Shown: one piece after another, positions 37,413-45,351 of the stretch
Numbering within the stretch: the first letter of the stretch is position 1
Layout: each line of letters begins with the position of its first letter
Source of the DNA: Pedobacter sp. Leaf250
GTDB lineage: Bacteria; Bacteroidota; Bacteroidia; Sphingobacteriales; Sphingobacteriaceae
Direction: 5' to 3'
Assembly (NCBI RefSeq): GCF_920984735.1
Contig: NZ_CAKLBU010000006.1
Location: forward strand, 124,001-188,000
DNA length: 64,000 nucleotides
Program-made: the position numbers and the translations under genes
The notes under the pieces: generated by a model
Database searches by the model: none
What the model saw: the letters and a program-made list of their open reading frames with translations, nothing else
Told to the model about the DNA's origin: nothing

Positions 37413-37563
37413 TTTTTTTTACCAAATCCAATACCAAAAGCAGATAAAAAATGGATATATAAACTTGGTAAGTTTGTTAAAAAAATCTATCAAAAAAAAA
37501 TTCGATTTTGTTGAGAAAACAATAATACTGAGAAAAGTCTGGTATTGGATTTGGTAAAAAAAA
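37413..37563. repeat. 24-bp perfect inverted repeats separated by 103 bp
   Basis: The 24 bases at 37413-37436 (eight T residues then accaaatccaatacca) recur as exact reverse complement at 37540-37563. The 103 bp between has no gene. The pair lies directly upstream of the truncated recombinase, where attachment sites or recombinase-binding arms are expected; it could also fold as a long RNA hairpin or be the ends of a tiny non-autonomous element. Confidence 0.75.
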
Positions 37564-37605
37564 GTCTGATATTCTTTTACCTAAACTGATACCAATAAAA
37601 AAACG

Positions 37606-37638
37606 AAACCCCTAAATGAACCATTTAGAGGGTTTTTG
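37606..37638. terminator. Hairpin with T-tract, likely terminator
   Basis: The stem aaacccctaaatg pairs with catttagagggttt (one bulged A) around a three-base loop. It is followed by five T residues on the plus strand and preceded by an A-run, so it can act in both directions. No gene ends just upstream on the plus strand, which may mean it belonged to the lost element. Confidence 0.6.
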
Positions 37639-38051
37639 ATACGATTTGTATCTACAAGTGTCGGAATGGCCGGATGATATTATAGATTATAACTGTCAGA
37701 TTTTCAAATACATATAACCTCATATAATGTTGTGGTGACTAATTGGTTACTTTTATTTTTAGTCCGGTTTTTAACTAAAATTTCACTTTAAAATTTCGCG
37801 ATTTACAAAATGAAAAACTGTTTTTTATTGTATTAAAAATAGCAATTAAACTGCTGTTATCAAAATGTATTTCAATCAGACTGCAAAGTTTTTAACTAAA
37901 TAGGAACGTAAAAAGCTTGGTTTTGACTTGAGCGTTTCATTTAAAATTAAACTGCTAGTCTTGATAAATTATAATAATTGAAACCTAAGAGAAATGCACC
38001 CGATCCAATATGGTAATTAATTATTTCAATTAGAAAATTCATATGTCTCAA
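37639..38051. other. Non-coding AT-rich stretch
   Basis: About 410 bp without a supported gene. The bases tgtcggaatggccgga near 37661 recall the 3' end of a tRNA-type attachment site, but no cloverleaf can be drawn. Confidence 0.3.
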
Positions 38052-38786
38052 TTATTCAATGAGATTCATTTCCATTCTTCGATTGCCAGCGGTGATTTCC
38101 TGTTTAAATAGTTGTCTGGTCAGTTTATCAAAATAGTAGTGGCTTGTAGCTCCAGCGATATCATCTGTTGCCTCGATAATCCACACCGACCGCTCGCCCA
38201 GCTTTTTACCCGGAAAGATGCCTGGGGAAACCTTGATCACGCGTGCTTTCAACAGACCTGTTTTTCCGTTAGGGTTATAATCAAAGATATTGATATCTGC
38301 TTTCAATGAGGTGTCGATTGGGAGCCAAGCAAGCAGCATGGGATAAAAATTGCTATCAAAATAGCCCTTGTCGACCTGCTGCGCAATCTGGGTACGCTGT
38401 CCAGATGTTTTATCCAGGTAATAACCGGTGATGTTTGCTCCAAAACGGAGCATCATGTCCCTTTGCCCATTAGAAGAGGAGTGATAAATTGGTGAAAAGT
38501 CAGTTTTATTCACTATGGTGGAATCTATCCAACTAGAGGTTGTTCCCTTTAAGTTCACGGCAGTAATGACTAGAATAGTCTTTTTGGAAACTTTAACTTT
38601 CGTATGGACAGTGCCGACTTCGACTCTAGCAGTATCGCGTAACATGATCCACTTCATCTTATAGTCCTGGTCACGGATCCATTTTTGTTTAGCAACTTTT
38701 TTCCCAGGAACGATGGTCTGCTGGCAAAAACTGTTTAAAGCAGTTAAGTTTAAAAGCAGTACGAAAAAAAGGTGATAAAATTTCAT
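38052..38786 (-). CDS. Secreted protein of unknown function (DUF3108-like)
   Basis: A 244-residue protein with a signal peptide ending NSFCQQ near residue 22. The rest is beta-rich, with GKTGLLKARVIKVSPG, SVWIIEATD and HYYFDKLTRQLFKQE, a lipid-carrier-like beta pattern as in DUF3108 proteins; the match is by eye and weak. It lies about 100 bp after the DUF4468-type gene on the same strand, so the two may form an operon with the MerR-type gene. No catalytic residues stand out. Confidence 0.6.
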   Translation of the reverse strand: MKFYHLFFVLLLNLTALNSFCQQTIVPGKKVAKQKWIRDQDYKMKWIMLRDTARVEVGTVHTKVKVSKKTILVITAVNLKGTTSSWIDSTIVNKTDFSPIYHSSSNGQRDMMLRFGANITGYYLDKTSGQRTQIAQQVDKGYFDSNFYPMLLAWLPIDTSLKADINIFDYNPNGKTGLLKARVIKVSPGIFPGKKLGERSVWIIEATDDIAGATSHYYFDKLTRQLFKQEITAGNRRMEMNLIE

Positions 38787-38888
38787 GTTTGATCAGTTAT
38801 TACCTATTTGATACCGGACGATAACTTTTGTTACAGGTTAAACGGGTTGTATTCACGATATTATTTCGCAATAGGTTATCAATTTGCA

Positions 38889-39476
38889 CTAAAAGTCATC
38901 ACGTTTCGATTCCTTTATAATGTCATTAAAAGAATTGAGTATTCCACGAAAAAGGTTATTCAGATCTGAAGAGGTGGCCTTTGCCTTTTCAATTCGGGTT
39001 TTTCCAGTAACAGATGGCGACTGGAATAAAAGGGAATCCAGGCTAACAGTCACTTCCTCTCCCATTTTAGGCTGGATATTAATAAGTATATCATAGATGC
39101 GAATCCGGTATTTCCCGTCCCTGACATCGAGTTGAACACTGAACTTGTAAATCGGGTATCCCTCCAGACTGCCCACAAGTGATGACCTTTTTTCGATGTC
39201 CAGATAGGCTTTGCCAATCAGTTGCCCAGTCGTCAGGTCTTCTGTCTGCAGTACAGGACCGGTATTCTTAAGTTTATCGGCCATCCACTTTTTAGCGCTA
39301 GCATATAACAGTGGCTTTTTGACGTCCAACCCCTCAACAATTTTTTCATAGACCAGTTTATCATTTTTGTCCGGTAAATCCTGTTTGTAATCGTAACTCT
39401 GGGCAGCGGCAAATTGTATGCTCAAGAATAGCAGTGCACTGTATAGGTAAATCAGCTTAACTTTTATGTTTTTCAT
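38889..39476 (-). CDS. Secreted DUF4468-type protein
   Basis: A 195-residue protein with a signal peptide ending FAAAQS near residue 26. The early part has VYEKIVEGLDVKKPLLYASAKKWMADKLKN and the later part YKFSVQLDVRDGKYRIRIYDILINIQ, the pattern of DUF4468 proteins with a TBP-like fold. Function unknown. Its ATG overlaps the stop of the upstream MerR-type frame by four bases (ATGA), which shows the two were translationally coupled; the frameshift in the MerR gene may now reduce expression of this one. Confidence 0.72.
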   Translation of the reverse strand: MKNIKVKLIYLYSALLFLSIQFAAAQSYDYKQDLPDKNDKLVYEKIVEGLDVKKPLLYASAKKWMADKLKNTGPVLQTEDLTTGQLIGKAYLDIEKRSSLVGSLEGYPIYKFSVQLDVRDGKYRIRIYDILINIQPKMGEEVTVSLDSLLFQSPSVTGKTRIEKAKATSSDLNNLFRGILNSFNDIIKESKRDDF

Positions 39477-39851
39477 CGCGGGTTGAAAGATAGTTTATTA
39501 ACAATGTTTTCCTTACACTTTTTGATTTGTTTTTTCATACTTTCCAACTCCATCATTTTTCCGTCGATTTGAGCGAGCCTTCTATCCAGCACTTCGATTT
39601 GCGTTTGTTGGGTGATCTTCTTTTTATACCAGAGATCGACAACGTCTTTGATCTCGCTGAGGGTAAAACCAACCGCCTTGGCCCAGTTGTATAAAGTTCA
39701 GTTTGTCAATCGCTTCCTGATCATAAAATTGGTAGTTATTGGTACTAACGTCGGTTTTGCACCTTCCTTGTATCAGTCCGCTTTTTTCAGAAAACCTCAA
39801 TGTGGGAATGGGAATGCCTGTTTCTTTGGATAACTGATGAATAAGCTTCAT
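39473..39851 (-). pseudogene. MerR-family regulator, frameshifted
   Basis: From the ATG at 39851 the protein begins KLIHQLSKETGIPIPTLRF and FYDQEAIDKLNFIQLG, the MerR winged helix. After LG the frame slips: in the +1 frame it continues as KAVGFTLSEIKDVVDLW, then a dimerisation coiled coil (EVLDRRLAQIDGKMMELES) and a TGA at 39473-39475. One extra base (the second G of ttgg near 39680-39681, plus strand) explains the break. Without it the gene would be about 125 residues, normal for MerR. The frameshift could be real or a sequencing error. The stop overlaps the next gene's ATG. Confidence 0.75.
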
Positions 39852-39879
39852 GGGTGTGGAAAAATAAAGTTAAACTATG

Positions 39880-39896
39880 AAGTATACTGCATACTT
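39880..39896. promoter_or_regulatory. Inverted repeat between MerR-type and hydrolase genes
   Basis: Arms aagtat and atactt are separated by actgc. The repeat lies 28 bp before the MerR ATG and about 70 bp before the divergent hydrolase ATG, the usual place of a MerR operator. Identity inferred from position. Confidence 0.4.
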
Positions 39897-39963
39897 GTGA
39901 AGTACAAATTTAGTATCTAAGTTCGCATTTGAATATAAAGCTATAAAATAAAAAAGCATTTTT

Positions 39964-40848
39964 ATGATGTCAAATCCCTATACTACTCCTGAATTATTCA
40001 AATTATTACCAGGATTTTTCAGCCATAATGTTGAGGTAAATAACACGAGGTTACACTATGTTACTGGTGGAGCGGGTCAGCCCCTGATACTAATTCCAGG
40101 CTACCCCGAAACATGGTGGAGCTGTCATCAAATCATGCCTTTGCTATCTGCTCATTTCAAAGTGTATGTCGTGGAGATGAGGGGAATGGGTGATTCGGAA
40201 AAACCCGCTGACGGCTATGATAAGCAAAATATGGCAAAGGACATTTTTGAATTGGTTCAATTGCTTGATCTGGGGAAAATCTATATTGCCGGGCAAGATA
40301 TAGGTGCACATGTGGCCTATAGTTTTGCCGCAAATTTTTCGCAGGCTGCCGAAAAGCTTATCCTGCTGGACACCCCACATCCAGAAGAAGGGATGTACCG
40401 CCTGCCGATGCTGCCTATACCGGGAGCAGATTATGTATACCCCTTTTGGCTGGCTCTCAATCAGATAAAACAGTTACCAGAACAACTGATGGAAGGCAGG
40501 ATGCATTTGCTCATTGATTGGATGTTTGAAAAACTTCTCGTTCAAAAAGATACAGTAACGGAATTTGACCTTGCGGTTTATGCTCATCATTATAATAATG
40601 CCGAGGCAATCCGTGCTTCAAATGGCTGGTATCAGGCCTTTGCTAAAGATATCGAAGATTTTAAGCACTATGATGAATTAAAACTCCCAGTTTTGGCGAT
40701 TGGTGGCAGCGGATATGAGGTATTGAAACAAGGCTTAACAGGAGCCGTCCATAACGTTAAACTCATTAATATGAAAGACTGTGGACACTTTTTATTACCG
40801 GAAAAGCCAGCGGAATGTGCCTTGGAGCTAATTGACTTTTTATGTTAA
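39964..40848 (+). CDS. Alpha/beta hydrolase of the epoxide hydrolase/dehalogenase type
   Basis: A 294-residue cytoplasmic protein. Motifs: GYPETWWSCHQI (the HGxP-like oxyanion region), MRGMGDSEKP, and the nucleophile elbow GQDIGAHVA in which Asp112 replaces the usual Ser, as in soluble epoxide hydrolases and haloalkane or fluoroacetate dehalogenases; a late CGHFLLPEKP supplies the catalytic His. Divergent from the frameshifted MerR gene, its probable regulator. Substrate unknown. ATGs at 39964 and 39967 are both possible. Confidence 0.84.
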   Translation: MMSNPYTTPELFKLLPGFFSHNVEVNNTRLHYVTGGAGQPLILIPGYPETWWSCHQIMPLLSAHFKVYVVEMRGMGDSEKPADGYDKQNMAKDIFELVQLLDLGKIYIAGQDIGAHVAYSFAANFSQAAEKLILLDTPHPEEGMYRLPMLPIPGADYVYPFWLALNQIKQLPEQLMEGRMHLLIDWMFEKLLVQKDTVTEFDLAVYAHHYNNAEAIRASNGWYQAFAKDIEDFKHYDELKLPVLAIGGSGYEVLKQGLTGAVHNVKLINMKDCGHFLLPEKPAECALELIDFLC

Positions 40849-40975
40849 AGCAGCATGGATGGAAAAGAAATTTCTCAGGTCTTTGGTTCAAGCCTAAGAT
40901 AGCAACTTCGCGCATAATTAAATCTCAATACCACATATTCCAAACACAAATATCAAGCCTTATCATCTTAATTTG

Positions 40976-41246
40976 TTAAAGGATTAATTTTTCTATATCC
41001 TCATATTTATAAAACATCAACCCGCCAATCCTTGAATATTTAAGAGTACCGTTTCGTCTATAATTACTCAGGGTACCTTTTGAAATGGAAAGTATTTGGC
41101 AGACCTCATAACTTTTTAACCATTCCTTGTGGACTGGCCTTTTTGTTCCAAACATTCTAAACCTTCGAAACTCTTCGAAACTCTTCGAAAATATCATTTT
41201 TTAATTGTTCAATATCTGCCTTGGTCACTAACTCTGAGATTTCCAT
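40976..41246 (-). pseudogene. Small helix-turn-helix (excisionase/MerR-like) gene, broken by a 10-bp tandem duplication
   Basis: The ATG at 41246 opens ISELVTKADIEQLKNDIF and runs into a stop at 41157-41159. The next frame carries the rest: KEWLKSYEVCQILSISKGTLSNYR and GLMFYKYEDIEKLIL, the HTH_17 fold common on Bacteroidota elements. Between them the unit ctcttcgaaa occurs twice in tandem plus a partial copy (41163-41190). Removing one 10-bp unit restores a continuous 86-residue protein. A shortened product could start at the ATG at 41197. It is either decaying or phase-variable. Confidence 0.72.
41163..41190. repeat. 10-bp tandem repeat inside the HTH gene
   Basis: Two full copies of ctcttcgaaa (41171-41180 and 41181-41190) follow a partial copy cttcgaaa (41163-41170). 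Gain or loss of one unit shifts the reading frame of the gene by one base. Confidence 0.85.
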
Positions 41247-41607
41247 ATTTTAATCTTTAAATATTGAATATGAAATTAAGTGTCACAGATTAACCAGAAA
41301 ATTTTTGAACTCAATTAAACTAATTTAGACTTTTTTTGAACCAACTATGATCCCTTTCATAAACAGTACTGACAACCTGTCATTAGTGAATTTAGTTGTA
41401 ATTGTTAGTTGACTCAAAAAAATTATGAATTTCATAATTCAAATAAACAACATCATATACATTTTATTATCAATACTTTAATGACTTAAAATAAACAAAA
41501 AAATCAATTACAAATTTAAACAGCTTTTTATGATCGCTTTTAAACCGCTTATCCGCCTATCATAAATAACCGGGTCGTGGATCGAAAGGCTGTATTTTTT
41601 CACGCAG
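41247..41607. other. AT-rich spacer between the HTH gene and the PRTRC cassette
   Basis: About 360 bp, very AT-rich, with no supported gene, hairpin terminator or clear promoter element. Confidence 0.35.
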
Positions 41608-42352
41608 TTAAATTGTAATTGGTTGCGTTCTGTAATCAGAAAGATTCATAAAAAATCCTCTACTCATAATTATTCCTTCTTAAAACATTTTCCATAGTAA
41701 AGATGCCCCAAAATTGACTAGTGCGGAGTTAATAAAAAGGTCTTGTTTTTCCAACGCCTCAGCTAAAGAACAATTCTGTGTGTCATCGTTATCCAGCGAT
41801 TCATCCAATAATGGCGGATATTCCTTAAGCCATGAGGGCAGCACCGCAACGGTATTGAATTTTTTGGATTCAGGTTGCGCTATCTCGCCGATGGTTGAAA
41901 GCAGGACCTGTCCTGTTTCTTTGCTATTCCCAAAATCAAGTAGGTATAAATTGCTGTCCCGCTGTGCGCTTTTGCGTTCTGCAGAACAAAGCAATGCTTC
42001 AATGTTGATTCGGGATTTAACTGTATCCACACAGGAAACCGTTATATTAGCCATCCGATTTTCGCAAGGCTTACCATTGTTCTGCTCAAATCTTTCAGGA
42101 ACTGCTTTCCAATTTGCACCAAAAAATATACAATTGCCTGGCTAAGTTAGCCTGTTGCACAATATCATTATCAAAAACATTGACTTGTAATCCTGCGTGA
42201 CCAATTGCAACCAAAGCTTGATTGATATGGGCGAGTGCGGTTAGCATTTGGCTGCCTGTTCCTCCAGCCCCGATCAGATTCACAGAAACCGGATTGGTTG
42301 GATTGATTAAGTATGGGTAAACGATGTGCACCCTTCTATTTGATGTATTCAT
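41608..42352 (-). pseudogene. PRTRC system ThiF-family (E1-like) gene, broken
   Basis: The ATG at 42352 overlaps the stop of gene B by four bases. The first part has NLIGAGGTGSQMLTAL (the E1 nucleotide-binding GxGGxG-type loop), VNVFDNDIV and ANLARQLY. After that a piece of about 17 codons is missing and the frame changes: FFGANWKAVPERFEQ, NITVSCVDTVKSR, LLDFGNSKETGQVLLSTIG and CSLAEALEKQDLFINS continue in another frame. A TAA at 41680-41682 then interrupts; beyond it EG, RGFFMNL and YRTQPITI complete the normal C-terminus to the stop at 41608. Two separate lesions (deletion/frameshift and nonsense) make this a clear pseudogene. Confidence 0.8.
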
Positions 42353-43059
42353 CTGATAATATCCTTTAATAAATTTGGAAACCTTTTTAACTGCCTTTGT
42401 GGAAAGGGATTTTCTGTGCCGATCTGCTGTTGCCAAAGCAGAACAATGTTGCCTTTCACGGGCGACATGCTTTGCAATAAATGACTGAATGCCGACCCAA
42501 AGTAAAACTTCTCCCATTGCAGTATAAATTCATCAAGATCAATGTTCAATGAAAATTTGATATGGACATTTCCCATACAAACCCTGCCATTAGCATACAG
42601 GTTAAAAAACGGTGCTTGATAAAGCTTGGATTCTAAATTGGGTCGATCATTATCTACCAAAGCCCATAGGGACAAACCGTTTTTTGATGCTTTCCAAAGC
42701 AATGGCGGCAAGTAAGCTTCCCCATTAGAAATGCCGAGATCACTTTTGAAGAGCAGATGCCTTCTCATTTCGGGGGTATACCAAATGGCATAACCCTCTC
42801 CGCTCCTGTCCACATACAAAACCCGATCAGAAAGCAGCCCCGCCGTACAAAGAAATCCACTCGAATTTTCCTGCTTGGATTGCATGGACTCGGAAAGCGC
42901 CTTACTTTCCCTCTGCGTCAAAGGGTGTGCGTTGATCGGTTTGCCCAATGAATCCATATTATAGGATTCCACATATAGGTCATCCTTTTCGTTTTGGTAA
43001 AACAGCAAAGCCTTAAATGGCGTATAGCTTTGTAAAAATAAATCAGTGATGTTTTTCAT
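42349..43059 (-). CDS. PRTRC system protein B (E2-like)
   Basis: A 236-residue protein from the ATG at 43059, which overlaps the previous gene by 17 bases; an in-frame upstream codon would place 20 more residues inside that gene. Pattern: ALLFYQ, LYVESYN, the central RRHLLF and LPPLLWKA, then APFFNLYANGRVCMGN and FYFGSAFSHL, which fits PRTRC protein B, classed as prokaryotic E2 family D (ubiquitin-conjugating fold). Intact by length. Partners C and ThiF are broken, so it has probably lost its function. Confidence 0.78.
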   Translation of the reverse strand: MKNITDLFLQSYTPFKALLFYQNEKDDLYVESYNMDSLGKPINAHPLTQRESKALSESMQSKQENSSGFLCTAGLLSDRVLYVDRSGEGYAIWYTPEMRRHLLFKSDLGISNGEAYLPPLLWKASKNGLSLWALVDNDRPNLESKLYQAPFFNLYANGRVCMGNVHIKFSLNIDLDEFILQWEKFYFGSAFSHLLQSMSPVKGNIVLLWQQQIGTENPFPQRQLKRFPNLLKDIIR

Positions 43060-44185
43060 GTGCAAAGTCATAAAGGTTATCAGATAATTCGTTGAGCAGA
43101 TCAAAAAACTCCTGCTCAAAGCTTAGGTCATGCGAGATTTGGTTTTGCGGTTTATCAAATAGCTGAATACTTATCGGCTCATCGATCTCATTATATTCCT
43201 GCAATTCGCAGTTCACCGTTTCTATTAACTGATCGTATAAACAGTCCTCTCCGCTCCAAATGAAGGAAAGGTAATGGTTAGCGTTGATCCTGCCTTCCGC
43301 GTCAATGCCGTTAAGGTCATCGGCAATGCTGTCCATGATAGAGCGAAAGGGGAACTGCTCCATCAATGCGCTCAAACGAATAGCGATAGCTTTCAGATTT
43401 TCATCGGCTTTTGTTTTCGGGCTAAATTGGCTTAGCCAATCATTCAATAAAACCAGCTGATCTTTATCGCTTAAAGATTTAAGTAAATTGCTTGATTCGC
43501 TTTCTACCAATCGAATATGATCAATTATATACTGATGCTCTTTTGGGTCTTCACAAATTTCTTCATCGCTATACCAATCATAGATCATCTCATAGACATA
43601 GTACAGGTAACTGCTTTTTTCTCCAAAATATGGAATACCGCCAACCTGATAAAAATAGCACAGCACCGAGAGCAAAAGCTGCGCTGTTGGCTTTCGCTCC
43701 TCCTGCTGCATCAAAAGATGCAGCGGTTCTACGGGCAGATAGTAAAGCGTGGTTTTGGTATCAAAGACTTTTGTAACGGCCAGCGTTGGAAGCCTGTCTT
43801 CGCATGAAATGACAAGCACGTTTGCATCCTTATCTATAGCAGCGATTTGTTGTTTGAAATCCTCAACTAACCTTGACACATTTTGTGGATAGATCAGACG
43901 CTCATCATCAAACAGTTTTATCCCGTAGAGATCACAGAGGTTTCGGGCAGCGGAAAATATACTTCCCGCTACCCTACTGGCTGCGTTGAGTTCCTGAGCA
44001 TAACCATTGAGTAATGGAGAAAATGAGTGGCTTAAAAAACCATTTCCACTAACGACGGGGGCGCACTTTTCTGCTCGTCGCTTCTTAATACCGAAAGATT
44101 GGCTCTTCTGTTTAAGGATTGGGCGAACTGTCCCAATTTTTGGTGCAGTTGCCACGTTTTGCTGTAGGCTTTGATTCTGATGCAT
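43043..44185 (-). CDS. Unknown protein inside the PRTRC cassette
   Basis: A 380-residue protein from the ATG at 44185 (an in-frame TTG at 44221 would lie inside gene C). After a basic N-terminal tail come ELNAASRVAGSIFSAARNLCDLYG, NVLVISCEDRLPTLAVTKVF and TLYYLPVEPLHLLM, then a long acidic helical half ending in LYDFAHEKHH. I do not recognise a domain. Its place between genes C and B matches the unnamed or F-like gene of Bacteroidota PRTRC cassettes. It is intact in length, unlike the flanking C and ThiF genes. Confidence 0.65.
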   Translation of the reverse strand: MHQNQSLQQNVATAPKIGTVRPILKQKSQSFGIKKRRAEKCAPVVSGNGFLSHSFSPLLNGYAQELNAASRVAGSIFSAARNLCDLYGIKLFDDERLIYPQNVSRLVEDFKQQIAAIDKDANVLVISCEDRLPTLAVTKVFDTKTTLYYLPVEPLHLLMQQEERKPTAQLLLSVLCYFYQVGGIPYFGEKSSYLYYVYEMIYDWYSDEEICEDPKEHQYIIDHIRLVESESSNLLKSLSDKDQLVLLNDWLSQFSPKTKADENLKAIAIRLSALMEQFPFRSIMDSIADDLNGIDAEGRINANHYLSFIWSGEDCLYDQLIETVNCELQEYNEIDEPISIQLFDKPQNQISHDLSFEQEFFDLLNELSDNLYDFAHEKHH

Positions 44186-44204
44186 TTTGCTTTTCCTTTC
44201 ATGA

Positions 44205-44422
44205 TTATCCCTTTGTTCCAAGAGTGGTTATAAATCTATATTCAATTTCATCCCCTGTGATCTCGGGGCCTTCTATTTTGGTGGTAGTCAGACAGAGTAA
44301 GTTCCCGAATAAAAGTTCATGACTTCTTCGGGAGTCATTTTGTTGGAGGGGTCAGAAAGTCTGACCTCATTGTTCTTATCGGTAAAAACAAACACCCGTG
44401 GTAAAATACTAGTTGTCAACAC
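44205..44422 (-). pseudogene. PRTRC system protein C (ubiquitin-like), frameshifted
   Basis: From a probable GTG start at 44422 the frame gives LTTSILPRVFVF and SNKMTPEEVMNFYSGTYSV, then a stop. In the neighbouring frame it continues LTTTKIEGPEITGDEIEYRF and ends TTLGTKG at 44205. One missing base near 44293 (gtctg for gtcctg) accounts for the break; with it the protein would be 72 residues, the usual size. Protein C is the ubiquitin-like partner of the cassette. The frameshift disables it unless the base is a sequencing error. Confidence 0.78.
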
Positions 44423-44439
44423 GATTAAAATCTTTATCT

Positions 44440-44973
44440 TTACAATAAGGTTAACTGTTTCATTCTCCATTCCAGATCAGCTTTCAGCTTTCCGATCTCT
44501 GATTTTTTATCGGGATAATCTTCTACAATTGGAACCATGGACACAGCTTCTGCATATTTACAGGCTGCATTTAGCGCATTGATGTCTTTGATGATGTCCT
44601 CGAACTTTGGCTTATCGGAAATTGATTCGGCAGGCTTTTGCTTTTCTGTATTCACAGCTTGCTTTTCGGCTTTGTGTTTCGGCACTAGTTTTGCCTTGGC
44701 TTCTTCAAGCCCCTTGTTATAGGCAGAAATATTCGCAAAGAGCATTTTGGTTTGTTCAACGGGCTTCGTCAATCCCTCTAGGATTCCCTCGTCAATCTCC
44801 TGCGCTGTTCCTTTAAAAACCATTGGCGGCAATTGGGAATTCTGATTCTCCCCATCCTGTGATTTCAAAAGCACCGAAACAATAAGTCCATGCCCTGCGG
44901 AAAAATCAACGTTAATTACCCATGCGCCAACACTTTGCAGACGCTTTAAGGCTTGAAAAAAATTAGTCCTCAT
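44440..44973 (-). CDS. PRTRC system protein E
   Basis: A 177-residue protein matching PRTRC protein E: an N-terminal beta domain (NFFQALKRLQSVGAW, LIVSVLLKS, LPPMVFKGTAQEIDEGILEG), LFANISAYNKGLEEAKAK, then a charged linker and a C-terminal helical part (FEDIIKDINALNAACKYAEA). It overlaps the upstream small gene by four bases (ATGA). It appears intact. Its biochemical role in the system is not established. Confidence 0.8.
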   Translation of the reverse strand: MRTNFFQALKRLQSVGAWVINVDFSAGHGLIVSVLLKSQDGENQNSQLPPMVFKGTAQEIDEGILEGLTKPVEQTKMLFANISAYNKGLEEAKAKLVPKHKAEKQAVNTEKQKPAESISDKPKFEDIIKDINALNAACKYAEAVSMVPIVEDYPDKKSEIGKLKADLEWRMKQLTLL

Positions 44974-45230
44974 GATCTTTGTTTAATTAAATAAGTTCCC
45001 CTGCGTCTAGAAATTCGAACTTCATATCCATTATTTACAATAATACTTCTGATGATATGCTCCGCGTGTCTGATGCGCACCGCATACCACCTGTGGTAAC
45101 CTCCGGTTTGCAGTTTATCACTTCGGGTGATACAGATATAGTTGCTATCGTTAATCGCCCGCTTGAAATCAATGAAGTAATTGCGGTTTGCTAAAGAGAA
45201 GTTTTCAGAAGTAAGATTAGGGTTTTTCAT
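44970..45230 (-). CDS. Small protein heading the PRTRC cassette
   Basis: An 86-residue basic protein from the ATG at 45230 (an in-frame TTG at 45254 is less likely). It has NYFIDFKRAINDSNYICITRS, then HRWYAVRIRHAEHIIRSIIV and a basic end ISRRRGTYLIKQ, suggesting nucleic-acid binding, but I do not recognise a family. Its stop overlaps the start of gene E, so it is the first gene of the PRTRC operon. Confidence 0.6.
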   Translation of the reverse strand: MKNPNLTSENFSLANRNYFIDFKRAINDSNYICITRSDKLQTGGYHRWYAVRIRHAEHIIRSIIVNNGYEVRISRRRGTYLIKQRS

Positions 45231-45351
45231 ATCTAACAATATTGGTATACACAAAATTGTGGATTTGAATTCTGGCTAATCGGTTGTTTATTAATCTATC
45301 CGATCAGATCGGATAAAAAACGGATATAGAAAACCCTATTATTTATTCGAG

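Noticed and set aside
37655..37690. tRNA-3'-end-like sequence (tgtcggaatggccgga) after the hairpin
   Set aside because: No cloverleaf, anticodon arm or matching 5' half; only the short match is visible.
41714..42145. Plus-strand frame of 143 codons
   Set aside because: Antisense to the ThiF pseudogene, whose conserved motifs are on the minus strand.
42353..42517. Upstream extension of the ThiF frame
   Set aside because: It lies entirely inside gene B in another frame; the family N-terminus begins at the ATG at 42352.
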